Shown piece after piece: positions 44,345-54,122 of a stretch of 64,000 nt of DNA. The stretch lies in the NCBI RefSeq assembly GCF_004919685.1, contig NZ_SMYZ01000012.1:124001-188000 (forward strand), written 5' to 3'. How positions within the stretch are numbered: position 1 is the stretch's first letter; the number at the start of each line of letters is the position of its first letter. This DNA is from Mesorhizobium norvegicum (lineage in GTDB: Bacteria; Pseudomonadota; Alphaproteobacteria; Rhizobiales; Rhizobiaceae). Below the pieces are notes generated by a model, which worked only from the letters and a program-made list of their open reading frames with translations, was not told the DNA's origin and did not search any database. Position numbers and translations under genes: made by a program.

Positions 44345-44498
44345 CGGCTGGCGGACGCCCATTTTGTCAGGCGGTATCGCCCGATCGCCCGACATCGCCA
44401 CCGCGTGGTTCGCCTCGCCATCCCGGAAACAGAATTGATTCCATCTGGGCGTCCGTTGTTCTAGTCTGGCAACGCGAATTTTGGGAAGGTTTGCGACA

Positions 44499-44948
44499 AT
44501 GCTGCTCAAGGATGAAGTTGGAATGCTGCAACGCATTCCCTTGTTTTCTGGCATCGAGTCGACAAAGCTCAAGCTGCTTGCGTTCACATCCGATCGCGTG
44601 AGCTACAGCGCCGGCCAGATCCTTTTCCGGCAGGGCGACGAGGGAGACGCCGCCTATGTCATCCTTTCAGGCAGGGCGGATATTCTGGTCGATTCCGACC
44701 GCGGACCGATAAAAGTTGCCGAAATGGTGCCAAATTCGATTGTTGGCGAGATCGCCATATTGTGCAACAGCTCTCGCACTGCCACCGTCAGAGCGGCAAG
44801 TCCGCTGGAAGCCTTGAGAATCAGCAAGGATCATTTCCTGAGGCTCATGAAGGAGTACCCGGAAATGACCATCGAGATATTGCGGGTTCTTGCCGATCGC
44901 CTAAGCCATACGACCGCCGATCTGATCGACGCACGAAGCGCCAAATGA
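44499..44948 (+). CDS. Stand-alone cyclic-nucleotide-binding domain protein
   Basis: The 149-residue product is a single Crp/CAP-type beta-barrel. It has the typical LLKDEVGMLQRIPLFSGI start, RQGDEGDAAYVILSGRADIL and a phosphate-binding cassette VGEIAILCNSSRTATVRA with the key Glu and Arg. There is no helix-turn-helix, so it is not a transcription factor; it probably transmits cAMP to a partner protein. ATG 44499 has GGAAGG 9 bases upstream; a TTG at 44481 is an alternative. It lies between the degenerate ABC gene and a metallo-hydrolase gene. Confidence 0.85.
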   Translation: MLLKDEVGMLQRIPLFSGIESTKLKLLAFTSDRVSYSAGQILFRQGDEGDAAYVILSGRADILVDSDRGPIKVAEMVPNSIVGEIAILCNSSRTATVRAASPLEALRISKDHFLRLMKEYPEMTIEILRVLADRLSHTTADLIDARSAK

Positions 44949-45076
44949 CGAATGAGGTGAGCTCAATCCTCGCTGTCGTGATGGCACTGGCCTCAGAAGG
45001 TCACCCGGAGAAAACCTGTCTCGCCTAGCAGCAGTTGTTTGGCTAGGATGGGCGACGGGGACAGCGAAGGGGTAGC

Positions 45077-45931
45077 ATGGACGACGACGTTTTCCTGGTC
45101 AGGTTTTGGGGCGTGCGCGGCAGCATTTCGGTATCGGGGCCAGAATTCTCTCGCTATGGCGGCAACACAATCTGCGTTGAGATGCGATGCGGCAAGCACA
45201 CGCTTCTGTTCGACGCGGGCTCTGGCCTGCGGCCTGCCGGCGGGGCGCTTCGGGCGTCGGGGGTAACGGATTTCGATCTGTTTTTCACCCATTGCCATTA
45301 CGATCACATCATCGGGCTGCCGTTTTTTGCGCCGATCTATGACCGGAGCGTCAAGGTTACGCTTTGGTCCGGGCATCTTGCAGGACGCATGACGACCCGG
45401 CAGATGGTCGATAAGTTCATGCGGCCGCCGTGGTTTCCGGTGAAATTGGAGATCTGCAAGGCAAGCCTCGACTGCCACGATTTCGTATCCGGAGACGTGC
45501 TTCGGCCGCGCCAAGGGGTGGTGGTCCGAACCGGCAGTCTTAACCATCCGGGCGGCTGCATAGGCTACCGGGTCGAATGGGGCGGCCGCGTCGTGGCGGT
45601 GATCACCGACACTGAGCACGAGCCGGACAAACTCGATCAGGCGGTGCTCGGCCTGATCGAAGATGCCGACCTCGTCATTTACGATTGCACCTACACCGAG
45701 GAGGAAATGGAACGCCGCCGCGGTAACGGGCACTCGACATGGCAACAGGGCGTCAGGCTCTGTGAGGCGGCCGGTGCGCGGGGGCTTGCGCTGTTTCACC
45801 ACGATCCGACGCGCACCGACGAGGAACTGGACGAGATCGAGAAACTGGCCAAAGACAGGTTTGCCGGCGCTTTTGCCGCGCGGGATGGCCAGACGCTCAA
45901 ATTTCCAGTCTCATTGCACAAAAGGCGCTGA
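45077..45931 (+). CDS. Metallo-beta-lactamase-fold hydrolase (possible phosphodiesterase)
   Basis: The 284-residue protein has the motif THCHYDHIIG, giving metal ligands H72, H74, D76 and H77. Later ligands are in LNHPGGCIGYRV, AVITDTEH and ALFHHDP. The opening VRFWGVRGSISVSGPEFSRY and GGNT are typical of the group including cAMP phosphodiesterase-like and PhnP-like enzymes. The surrounding cyclases and cNMP-binding proteins make cyclic-nucleotide hydrolysis attractive, but this is inferred. GAAGGGGTAGC before the ATG is a good ribosome site. Confidence 0.8.
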   Translation: MDDDVFLVRFWGVRGSISVSGPEFSRYGGNTICVEMRCGKHTLLFDAGSGLRPAGGALRASGVTDFDLFFTHCHYDHIIGLPFFAPIYDRSVKVTLWSGHLAGRMTTRQMVDKFMRPPWFPVKLEICKASLDCHDFVSGDVLRPRQGVVVRTGSLNHPGGCIGYRVEWGGRVVAVITDTEHEPDKLDQAVLGLIEDADLVIYDCTYTEEEMERRRGNGHSTWQQGVRLCEAAGARGLALFHHDPTRTDEELDEIEKLAKDRFAGAFAARDGQTLKFPVSLHKRR

Positions 45932-45932
45932 G

Positions 45933-46697
45933 CTATTTTCCTCTACCGGCGCTGCGCCCGATCAATGTCCTGATCGGAAGCCATGCGCAGGCTTCAGTCC
46001 GTGCGGTGACTGTGAACAGCCGTTCGAGGAAAAGCCAGGCCGATTCATCGTGTACGAGGTGGTGGGTGAGCAGGCCGACCGGTTCGCCGCCGTCGAATGC
46101 ATGCTGCAATTGCGCGATGATAGCCTGAACCAATAGGCCATGATCGCGGCAGCCGCGCGTGCCATGCCAATCCATGATGTCGACATTGCTGTTGATGACC
46201 GCCAGTGAAGCCGGCTTCGGCGACCCATAGACCGACAATGCAGCAAATCCTATCGATCCAAGGTCGGATACCAAGCCGGCGTCGATCCTGTTCCAGGGTG
46301 GCACCAGCATCGGAACGGCACGTGCGCCGTGCAGGCTGGTTAAGTGCGTCAGCCCGCGAGCCAGCTCATCCAGCACCGCCTCGCGTGGCCGATGCGCGCC
46401 GAGCTCCTGCTTTTTCAGGTCCTGGGGCGCATGATTTCGGTGCGCCCAGCCATGGATGGCGACCGTGGCATGCGGCGCCTCGTCAAGCCGGGCGACAAGC
46501 TTCTCATCGGTCAAGGCCGGAATGACGGCCAGAGTGACCGGAACCGCGAATTCACCGGTGAGGTCGAGCAGCCGATCAAGCGCAGGCGTTGGATCCACGG
46601 CGTCATCGTCACGCAGCCAGAACTCTGCCTTGCGGTCCGCCCGTTGCCAGCGCGCCAGTTCTTCCACCAAGGGCTGCCAGATCGGATCGGATGTCAT
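45933..46697 (-). CDS. Polysaccharide-deacetylase-like protein
   Basis: The 254-residue protein has the NodB-type layout: WLRDDDAVDPTPALDRLL (metal/catalytic Asp pair), VTLAVIPALT, the His motif TVAIHGWAHRNHAP (H-x3-H), VPMLVPPWNRID and a late LLTHHLVHD. No signal peptide is visible, so it may work on a cytoplasmic lipid-linked or nucleotide-linked glycan rather than on exported polymer. Its start overlaps the stop of the glycosyltransferase gene to its right by 4 bases, so they form a two-gene leftward operon. Confidence 0.78.
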   Translation of the reverse strand: MTSDPIWQPLVEELARWQRADRKAEFWLRDDDAVDPTPALDRLLDLTGEFAVPVTLAVIPALTDEKLVARLDEAPHATVAIHGWAHRNHAPQDLKKQELGAHRPREAVLDELARGLTHLTSLHGARAVPMLVPPWNRIDAGLVSDLGSIGFAALSVYGSPKPASLAVINSNVDIMDWHGTRGCRDHGLLVQAIIAQLQHAFDGGEPVGLLTHHLVHDESAWLFLERLFTVTARTEACAWLPIRTLIGRSAGRGK

Positions 46698-47782
46698 GAG
46701 ACCGGAATCTTCGCAAAAAGTTCGGCCAGACGCGCCGCTGCGCCACCGAGGGAACGTTCGTCGAGGACGAAACGTCTGGCTTCCACGGCCATGATGGTTC
46801 TTTCGTCGTTACGGGCCAGAAGCCTTTCAATGGCGGAAGCAAACGCCGCCACATCGCCCGGCTGGGTGAGAAACCCGGTCTGGCCATCGCGCACGACCTC
46901 CGGCACGCCGGCGATGTCCTGAGCCACCACCGGAAGGCCGGCGGCCTGTGCTTCAAGATAGGCAACGCCATAGGCCTCGCCGTAACCCGGCCAGACGTAA
47001 ATTCCGCCGGTGTAGAGGACGTCCGGCACGGCGGCTGGCTCAATCGCGCCGAGCCATTCGATACGGTCGGCGGGCAGGCCGGCGAATTGTGCTTTGACCT
47101 CGTCACGGGCAGGCCCGTCGCCGACGACCGACATGGTCCAGGGCAGGTGGCCGATCGAACCGAGCGCCTGCGCCAGCATGCGATAGCTTTCGACTTTGTC
47201 GCCCGGGCGCATCATGGCGACGGTAACGAGGCGCGTCGGACAACCCCGTGCCGGCATTTCCCTGAATACCGATGTGTCGATGAAGGGCGAAAGCATACCG
47301 AAAGCTGCGTCAGGAGCAGCGTCCGTCAGTCCCTGGCGATCCCTTTGCGTGAAGCAGATGTTCAGCGCTGCCTGTTCGATGGCTCGCACCACCAACGCTT
47401 GCGTGTCGGCCCACAAGCCGGCGTTGCGCCGCCTAGAATAGGAGGCTTCCGCTGTCACATAGGGGACAGCAAAGGCCGACGCCAGCTCGGGTCCGATCAG
47501 GTCGGGCGCCTTGTAATAGGGATGATAGGAGAACCAGAGATCGGGCTTGCCGTCACGATCCCAAAGCTTTGTCAGCCGCGCGGCTTCCTCTTGGGCCTCG
47601 ATCTTGAGCGCATCGAAACTTTTCGGCTCCGGTTGGCGTAGATAGAAGCGCAATTCGGATGCCAGTTCGACGCTATGGCCGCCATGCTCCAGCGCTTTGA
47701 CCAGCATCCGTGCCATCTGGCGGTCGCCGGAGACAACGGGATGATTGGGTGACTTCAGCGGCGCGTAGAAGGCAATTCGCAT
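46694..47782 (-). CDS. GT4-family glycosyltransferase
   Basis: The 362-residue GT-B enzyme begins MRIAFYAPLKSPNHPVVSGD. The C-terminal donor site has VAMMRPGDKVESYRMLAQAL, VGDGPARDEV, the E-x7-E equivalent GEAYGVAYLEAQAAGLPVVA and the GVPEVVRDGQTGFL loop. It is likely to add a sugar to the surface glycan made by this cluster. It is divergent from the DUF3095 gene, whose ATG is 75 bases away. Confidence 0.85.
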   Translation of the reverse strand: MRIAFYAPLKSPNHPVVSGDRQMARMLVKALEHGGHSVELASELRFYLRQPEPKSFDALKIEAQEEAARLTKLWDRDGKPDLWFSYHPYYKAPDLIGPELASAFAVPYVTAEASYSRRRNAGLWADTQALVVRAIEQAALNICFTQRDRQGLTDAAPDAAFGMLSPFIDTSVFREMPARGCPTRLVTVAMMRPGDKVESYRMLAQALGSIGHLPWTMSVVGDGPARDEVKAQFAGLPADRIEWLGAIEPAAVPDVLYTGGIYVWPGYGEAYGVAYLEAQAAGLPVVAQDIAGVPEVVRDGQTGFLTQPGDVAAFASAIERLLARNDERTIMAVEARRFVLDERSLGGAAARLAELFAKIPVS

Positions 47783-47856
47783 CGTCGGACCCTATCATCG
47801 GAAAGCCTGCGCAAGTCAATTTCCAAGCATGATCGACTTCACCTTCAAGCCGTGGA

Positions 47857-49035
47857 ATGTGCTATCTGATGCTCATGGAAACAGCTGCCGCGTCCGACCC
47901 GTTTGTCGCTTCCTTGCCGGTCTTCGCAAAGTTCGAAAGCGTTGCCGATATCGATAACTATCGGCCTCTCCCCGATGGCTGGGCGCTGGCCACCGCCGAC
48001 ATCGTCGGCTCGACCAAGGCGATCGAGGCTGGGCGCTATAAAACCGTCAATATGGCCGGCGCCAGCGTCATTTCGGCGCTGCTCAATGCGCTGGGTCGGC
48101 AAGATCTTCCCTTTGTCTTCGGCGGCGACGGCGCGCTCGTGGCGTTTCCCGGCTCGGCGCTGGAGATCACCCACAACGCGCTGGCGGCTGTCCAGAGATG
48201 GGTGGCGGACGAACTGGACCTGACCTTGCGTGCCGCAATCGTGCCGATAAAGGATATAAGAGCGCGAGGCCTCGACGTTCGCGTGGCGAGGTTCCAGGCC
48301 TCCGAAGCAGTCTTCTATGCCATGTTCGCCGGCGGTGGCGGCAGTTGGGCGGAAGCCGAGATGAAGGCGGGGCGCTACCGCATAGATCCTGCGCCGGCCG
48401 GCACGCGGCCGGATCTGACCGGCCTCTCCTGCCGCTGGAACCCGATCGAAGCCCGGCATGGCGAAATCGTCTCGATCATAGCAATACCAGGGGCGTCGCG
48501 CGACTTGCGCGGTTTTCAGTTTCTGGCTTCCGACATCATCGCCCTTGCCGGCAGGCAGGAACGCGATGGCCACCCGGTGCCGGTGAACGGGCCGGACTAC
48601 AGTTTTCTGCCCGCCGGCCTCGATGTCGAGGCGCGGGCCATGGCGCCGGCAGGATGGCGGTGGCTATCGAAGCTGTGGATAGTCTTCCTGATGACGCTTA
48701 CGGCTGTTACCGATAGATATGGCTGGACGATCGGCCGTTTCGATCCGAAGATCTACAAACGCGACGTGGCCAGCAATTCGGATTTCCGGAAGTTCGACGA
48801 CGGCTTGAAGATGACCATCGACGTTGACGCGGATGTGTTGCAACGGATCGAGAACCGGCTGAGACAGGCGGAGGAGGCGGGCATCTGCAACTATGGCCTG
48901 CACCGCCAGAAATCGGCCTTGATGACATGCCTCGTCGCCTCGCCGCTGCAGCGCGATCACGTTCATTTCATCGATGGCGCCGCCGGCGGCTATGCGATGG
49001 CTGCCGCAAGCCTGAAGGCGAAGGTGCCGGTCTGA
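47857..49035 (+). CDS. DUF3095 protein, class III cyclase-like
   Basis: The 392-residue soluble protein matches the DUF3095 family. Residues about 45-110 resemble the core of class III nucleotidyl cyclases: ALATADIVGSTKAIEAGRY has the first metal-Asp context and LPFVFGGDGALVAFP the second. The Lys of the usual KTIGD motif and the downstream V-N-x-A-x-R motif are not evident, so it may be a divergent or inactive cyclase. Starts at 47857, 47869 and 47875 are possible. It lies between polysaccharide genes and is followed by a nucleotide-sugar dehydrogenase. Confidence 0.75.
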   Translation: MCYLMLMETAAASDPFVASLPVFAKFESVADIDNYRPLPDGWALATADIVGSTKAIEAGRYKTVNMAGASVISALLNALGRQDLPFVFGGDGALVAFPGSALEITHNALAAVQRWVADELDLTLRAAIVPIKDIRARGLDVRVARFQASEAVFYAMFAGGGGSWAEAEMKAGRYRIDPAPAGTRPDLTGLSCRWNPIEARHGEIVSIIAIPGASRDLRGFQFLASDIIALAGRQERDGHPVPVNGPDYSFLPAGLDVEARAMAPAGWRWLSKLWIVFLMTLTAVTDRYGWTIGRFDPKIYKRDVASNSDFRKFDDGLKMTIDVDADVLQRIENRLRQAEEAGICNYGLHRQKSALMTCLVASPLQRDHVHFIDGAAGGYAMAAASLKAKVPV

Positions 49036-49175
49036 TGACGGCTTGCGGAAATCGATTCTCCGCAATATGCCTCGGCCATGGTTCTTGGGACGAGGTGAGC
49101 CTCGCCATGGAAGCGGACAGCCTGTCCGAATTGACGGGAAAGCAGATTGTTGGACGCCTCACGATCGACATATGA
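49035..49175 (+). CDS. Possible small ORF (46 codons)
   Basis: An ATG overlaps the DUF3095 stop (TGATG) and opens a 46-codon frame that ends 26 bases inside the next gene if that gene starts at 49147. Stop-start overlap is typical of real coupled genes here, but no domain or conservation is visible. It may simply reflect the gap. Confidence 0.2.
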   Translation: MTACGNRFSAICLGHGSWDEVSLAMEADSLSELTGKQIVGRLTIDI

Positions 49176-50493
49176 CCGTCTTCTGAACCGGATTTCGACG
49201 CGCGCCGCGCAGGTCGGCGTGATCGGACTGGGCTATGTCGGGTTGCCGCTGGCAGTTGCGATCGCACGCGCCGGCTTCCCGGTTTCCGGCTTCGACATCG
49301 AAGCCCAGAAGGTCGAGAGCCTGAACACCGGCCAATCCTACATTGAGGCGGTGACGTCGACGGCCCTTGCCGGCCAGGTGGCGAGCGGACGGTTCCGCGC
49401 CACTGCGGATTTTGCCGAGCTGACCGTCTGCGATGTCATTATCATCTGCGTTCCGACACCGCTGACGAAACACCGTGAGCCGGACCTCTCCTTCGTCAGG
49501 AACACGGCAGGCACCATCGCGAAGCATCTGCGTCTTGGCCAGCTGATCGTGCTGGAATCGACTACCTATCCCGGCACCACCGACGACGTGATCAAGCCCA
49601 TACTGGAAGAAACCGGCTTGCAGTCGAGGAGAGACTTCTTCCTCGGCTTCTCGCCCGAACGCGAGGATCCCGGCAACCGCAGCTTTGAAGTCGCGACGAT
49701 CCCCAAGGTCGTGGCAGGCGACGGCATTGAAGCGGCGACGCTCGTGCAGGTTTTCTACCAGGGCGTGGTCGAGACCGTCGTTCCGGTTTCCACCACGGCG
49801 ACCGCCGAGGCGGTCAAGCTGACGGAAAACATCTTCCGCTCGGTCAATATAGCCCTCGTCAACGAGTTGAAGGTCGTGCTCGGTGCGATGGGCATCGACA
49901 TCTGGGAGGTGATCGAGGCGGCAAAGACCAAGCCCTTCGGCTACATGCCTTTCTATCCTGGCCCCGGACTCGGCGGGCACTGCGTTCCGATCGATCCCTT
50001 CTACCTGACGTGGAAGGCGCGCGAATACGAACTGCCGACCCGCTTCATCGAGCTGGCGGCAGAGATCAACACGGCCATGCCGCGTCATGTGGTCGATGAA
50101 CTGGCCAAGGCGCTGGACCGGCGCTGCGGCAAAGCGCTCAGCCGCTCGCGCATTCTCATCATAGGGCTAGCCTATAAGAAGAATGTGCCCGACATCCGCG
50201 AAAGCCCCTCACTGCGGCTCATTGAACTCATCGAGGAATGGGGCGGCAAGGCGGAATTCCACGACCCGCATGTTACCGAGATCCCGACCACACGGGAGCA
50301 TATGGCGATCAAGGGGCGTCGCTCGGTCGAATTGACCGAGGCGGCCTTGAAGGATTTCGATGCTGTCGTCGTTGCAACCGACCACGACGCGATCGACTAT
50401 CAGGCGATCGCTGATCACGCCCTTCTGATCGTCGACACACGCAATGTTTTTGGCCGCCTCGGGCTAGCCCGAGAGACGGTGGTGAAGGCCTGA
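49147..50493 (+). CDS. Nucleotide-sugar (UDP-HexNAc/UDP-glucose) 6-dehydrogenase
   Basis: The 448-residue UDP-sugar dehydrogenase has an N-terminal NAD fold (VGVIGLGYVGLPLAVAIAR), the SPEREDPGN segment and VKLTENIFRSVNIALVNELK. The catalytic cysteine is C279 in PGPGLGGHCVPIDPFYL. The C-terminal UDP-binding domain begins ILIIGLAYKKNVPDIRESPS. SPEREDPGN and the length are closer to WbpA/TviB UDP-GlcNAc(A)-type enzymes than to UDP-glucose dehydrogenase. It would provide uronic acid donors for this glycan cluster. Start is a TTG at 49147 (49150 also TTG). Confidence 0.88.
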   Translation: MLDASRSTYDRLLNRISTRAAQVGVIGLGYVGLPLAVAIARAGFPVSGFDIEAQKVESLNTGQSYIEAVTSTALAGQVASGRFRATADFAELTVCDVIIICVPTPLTKHREPDLSFVRNTAGTIAKHLRLGQLIVLESTTYPGTTDDVIKPILEETGLQSRRDFFLGFSPEREDPGNRSFEVATIPKVVAGDGIEAATLVQVFYQGVVETVVPVSTTATAEAVKLTENIFRSVNIALVNELKVVLGAMGIDIWEVIEAAKTKPFGYMPFYPGPGLGGHCVPIDPFYLTWKAREYELPTRFIELAAEINTAMPRHVVDELAKALDRRCGKALSRSRILIIGLAYKKNVPDIRESPSLRLIELIEEWGGKAEFHDPHVTEIPTTREHMAIKGRRSVELTEAALKDFDAVVVATDHDAIDYQAIADHALLIVDTRNVFGRLGLARETVVKA

Positions 50494-50728
50494 CGGCGTC
50501 TGAGCCAGCGAATTTCTTGCCCGATGTCAGGATCGGGATTGCACTCCGCCGGCACGCTCGCCACATATGTGCCCCAGGAGATAGATGCAGTTACGCCTGC
50601 TCCTTGCCTGCAAGGACAGTCATTCGGGAAATTCTTCGCCGGCTTTTGCCGCCGAAGCCGACTTCATTGGCTTCGAGGGTGTGGCGGATCAAAGGAGATG
50701 GCTCGTCTTCGACGGGTTTCGAGATAGT

Positions 50729-52069
50729 ATGAGCACAGCGCAAGCAGAAATTTCCACCATTCTTATGGATAAGGTTGCCGATTGGCTGACCCAATCGGCG
50801 CTGGCCGGCAACGACCTGGAAACATTGGTAAAAGGCTTTTGTGAACGGCTGGCTGCTGCCGGCCTGCCACTGAAGCGGGTGCATTTGAGCTTTTCGATGC
50901 TTCATCCGCTTTATGACGCGCTTGGCTTCACCTGGCTTCGCGGCCAGGGCATGGAAATGGAAGGCTTCCGCAAGGAGGGCGGCGTGCAGTCCGACAGATT
51001 CCTGACCAGCCCATACTACCATCTGCTCAGCAACAAGCTCGACCATCTGCGGCGCCGGTTCAACACGTCGGTGCCGTCGGAGTTTCCTGTTTTCGATGAA
51101 CTCAAGCTTATGGGCGTCACCGATTACATGGCTTTCGTCCATCCCTTCAACGGCAACACCAGTCAGGGCATGTTGGGGTCCTGGTCCACCGACAGTGCTG
51201 CAGGCTTCAGCGACAGCATGATTTCGGCGCTGCTGCGCATCCAGAACCATCTCGCTATCGCAACCAAGATGGCGGTACTCACCAAGCTCGCCGACAACAT
51301 GATGACCACTTATCTCGGCGGCGACGCCGGAAAGCGCGTGCTCGACGGCCAGATCAAGCGCGGCGAGGGTGATACAATCCGGGCCGCACTGGTCATGGGC
51401 GATATGCGCGGGTCGTCAAGACTTGCCGAAACCTCCGGCCGCGAAGTCTATATCGATACGCTGAACCAGTTTTTCGACGCCGTTGCTGCACCGTTCAACC
51501 GCAAAGGCGGGCAGATCATGAGTTTCATAGGGGATGGCTTCATTGCCGTCTACCCTTGCGAAAGGCACCGCTCGCAGTCCGAGATCGCCTGCCAGGCTGC
51601 TCTTGCGGCAGCGCACAAGGCCAGCGCGCGCATGATGGATCTCAATCAGCGCAGAAAGAAGCAGGGATTGGGCGACATAAAATTTGGCATCGGCCTGCAT
51701 GTCGGCAATGTGATGTTCGGCAATGTCGGGCTTACCGACCGGCTCACATTCTCTGTCTTCGGCTCGGCTGTAAACGAGGTCCAGCGCCTCCAGACCCTGA
51801 CCAAGAAATATCCGCACAGCGTTCTCGCCAGCAAAGACTTCGCCGGCTATTGCGGCGCCAACAGCTGGCTGACGCTCGGCGAGGAGGAACTGGCGGGCAT
51901 CAAGCAGAAGCTGACGGTGCTTTCACCCGATCTGTCGGGTGCTCTCGCACTCGAGGAAGACGGTGCGCTGCAGCCGATTTACGACCGAAGATCGGACGCC
52001 GAGCAGCTCATGCTGCTTCATCGCGATGCTTCGCGGCTGTCGGCGGGCGACCCGAGGAAGCTCCAGTAA
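50729..52069 (+). CDS. Class III adenylate/guanylate cyclase, atypical purine site
   Basis: A 446-residue soluble cyclase. The N-terminal half (GFCERLAAAGLPLKRVHLSF and following) is the GAF-like input region common in rhizobial cyclases. The catalytic half has metal aspartates in ALVMGDMRGSS and SFIGDGFIAVY and the Asn/Arg pair in SAVNEVQRL. The usual adenine-specifying Lys (KTIGD) is Ser and the paired Asp is also Ser, so nucleotide choice is not predictable. ATG 50729 starts the family-like region; ATG 50585 with AGGAG 4 bases upstream would add 48 residues and is a real alternative. Confidence 0.8.
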   Translation: MSTAQAEISTILMDKVADWLTQSALAGNDLETLVKGFCERLAAAGLPLKRVHLSFSMLHPLYDALGFTWLRGQGMEMEGFRKEGGVQSDRFLTSPYYHLLSNKLDHLRRRFNTSVPSEFPVFDELKLMGVTDYMAFVHPFNGNTSQGMLGSWSTDSAAGFSDSMISALLRIQNHLAIATKMAVLTKLADNMMTTYLGGDAGKRVLDGQIKRGEGDTIRAALVMGDMRGSSRLAETSGREVYIDTLNQFFDAVAAPFNRKGGQIMSFIGDGFIAVYPCERHRSQSEIACQAALAAAHKASARMMDLNQRRKKQGLGDIKFGIGLHVGNVMFGNVGLTDRLTFSVFGSAVNEVQRLQTLTKKYPHSVLASKDFAGYCGANSWLTLGEEELAGIKQKLTVLSPDLSGALALEEDGALQPIYDRRSDAEQLMLLHRDASRLSAGDPRKLQ

Positions 52070-52220
52070 CCGCCACGATCTGATCCGAACGCCTCTGGTA
52101 CGCAGTCCGGTCGCCGGTTTCGCCGGGGAACTCGTTTCGAATCCAAGTTGCTCTGGGCTGGCAATGCGCTAGTCTTGCTTCTGGGCCTGCCGCCCGGCAG
52201 GCCGCCAGAGTGGGGCTGGT

Positions 52221-54122
52221 GTGAGAATGAATTCGGGTGTTGATCTGCTGCGGATCGAGGATCTTGGCATCTCTTTTGCCATTATCGGGGGACCGTTGCA
52301 TGCCGTCAGGCGTGCAAATCTTCGCGTCCTGCCCGGCAAGGTTACCGCGCTTGTGGGCGAGTCCGGTTCCGGAAAATCGGTTCTCAGCCAGGCAGTGATG
52401 GGCATTTTGCCGAACACAGCCCATGTTCGCGGCCGTATCCTGTTTTCCGATCCTGAAAAGCCCGGCACGACGCAGGATATCCTGCAGATGCCGCGTGACG
52501 GACCCGAAATCCGGGCGTTGAGAGGCAGCCGCATCGGCAAGATCTTTCAGGAGCCGATGACATCGCTGTCGCCGCTGCACACGATCGGCAACCAGGTCAG
52601 CGAATCCCTGCAGATTCATACGCCCATGGCTCGGGCGGAGCGCAAGGCGCGGACCGAGGAAATGCTCGGCCTCGTCGGCTTTCCCAATCCCAAGCGCGCC
52701 TATGACATGTATCCCTTTGAACTTTCGGGAGGATTGCGGCAACGCGCCATGATCGCCATGGCGCTTATCTGCCGGCCTGCTTTGTTGATCGCCGACGAGC
52801 CGACGACGGCGTTGGACGTCACCATCCAGGCGCAAATCCTGCAATTGCTGCGCGGGCTTCAGACCAAGCTGAACATGGCGATGCTGCTGATCACACACGA
52901 CCTCGGCGTGGTCGCCAATGTCGCCGACGAGGTGGTCGTCATGTACCATGGCGAGATCATGGAAATGGGGCCTGTCGAGGCGATATTCCGCCGGCCGGGC
53001 CACCCTTACCTGAAGGGCCTGATGGCAGCCGTTCCGCATTTCGACCTGAAGCCTGGTGAAAGGCTAAAGGCGCTCCGCGAGGTGCCGGTGAATGTCGAGA
53101 ACCTGCTCGGCAAGCAGACTGCGCCGGCATCGAAGGGGCCGGACGACATCCTGCTGTCGGTGAGGGATCTGACAAAGACCTTCACCATCCGCAAGTCCGG
53201 ATGGTTCGGCGGGGGTCATCAAACCTCTGTTCGCGCCGTGGACGGCGTGAGCTTCGACATCAGGCGGGGTGAGTGTCTGGGTCTGGTCGGCGAAAGCGGC
53301 TGTGGCAAAACCACCGTCAGCAAGATCCTCATGCGGGCCATCACCCCCAGCGGCGGTTCCGTGATCTTCAACGGCCGCGATGGACCGACCGACGTCCTGG
53401 AAGCCGAGAAAGACGCCCTGCGCATGCTGCGCGCGAAAATCCAGATGGTCTTCCAGGACCCGGTTTCGTCGCTTTCACCTCGCATGACGGTGGAGAACAT
53501 CTTGAGCGAGCCGCTGGAGATCCATCAACGTGGCAATGCCGCGTCCCGACTCGCCACGGTCAAGAGCCTGATGCAGGCAATCGGGCTCGATCCGCGCTTC
53601 ATAAAGCGCTATCCGCACAGTTTCTCCGGCGGGCAACGTCAGCGTATCGGCATCGCGCGTGCGTTGGCGTTGGGGCCCGAACTCCTGATCTGCGACGAGC
53701 CGGTTTCGGCGCTCGATGTCTCTGTCCAGGCGCAGATCCTGAATCTTCTGAAGGACCTGCAGAAGGAACTGGGCCTGACCTATCTGTTCATATCCCACAA
53801 TCTGGCGGTGGTGGACTACATGGCAGACCGCATCGCGGTGATGTGCGGCGGGCGTATCGTCGAGCTGGCGCCGCGCGAAATTCTGCTCAGGAAACCGATC
53901 CACCCCTACACGCGCTCGCTGGTCGCCGCGGTACCTTTCCCCGATCTCGACAGGCCGATGGATTTCAAGACGCTAAAGCTCAGCGGCGCTTCCGACACCA
54001 GCGCATGGGGACCGCAATTCCGCGACGAGGGCGACGAGGATAAGCTGTCACCACTCGATCTTGGCGGTGGCCACCTCGTGCTGGCCCGACATTCGGCCGA
54101 TGTCAGCGAGCTACGCCATTGA
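52221..54122 (+). CDS. Peptide-type ABC transporter, double ATP-binding protein
   Basis: The 633-residue protein fuses two oligopeptide-type ATPase domains (OppD-like and OppF-like). Domain 1 has Walker [13 protein letters not shown], signature [15 protein letters not shown] and Walker [13 protein letters not shown]. Domain 2 has [29 protein letters not shown] and [12 protein letters not shown]. It energises the importer encoded by the next three genes. GTG 52221 or ATG 52227 may start it. Its stop overlaps the TTG start of the binding-protein gene. Confidence 0.92.
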   Translation: MRMNSGVDLLRIEDLGISFAIIGGPLHAVRRANLRVLPGKVTALVGESGSGKSVLSQAVMGILPNTAHVRGRILFSDPEKPGTTQDILQMPRDGPEIRALRGSRIGKIFQEPMTSLSPLHTIGNQVSESLQIHTPMARAERKARTEEMLGLVGFPNPKRAYDMYPFELSGGLRQRAMIAMALICRPALLIADEPTTALDVTIQAQILQLLRGLQTKLNMAMLLITHDLGVVANVADEVVVMYHGEIMEMGPVEAIFRRPGHPYLKGLMAAVPHFDLKPGERLKALREVPVNVENLLGKQTAPASKGPDDILLSVRDLTKTFTIRKSGWFGGGHQTSVRAVDGVSFDIRRGECLGLVGESGCGKTTVSKILMRAITPSGGSVIFNGRDGPTDVLEAEKDALRMLRAKIQMVFQDPVSSLSPRMTVENILSEPLEIHQRGNAASRLATVKSLMQAIGLDPRFIKRYPHSFSGGQRQRIGIARALALGPELLICDEPVSALDVSVQAQILNLLKDLQKELGLTYLFISHNLAVVDYMADRIAVMCGGRIVELAPREILLRKPIHPYTRSLVAAVPFPDLDRPMDFKTLKLSGASDTSAWGPQFRDEGDEDKLSPLDLGGGHLVLARHSADVSELRH

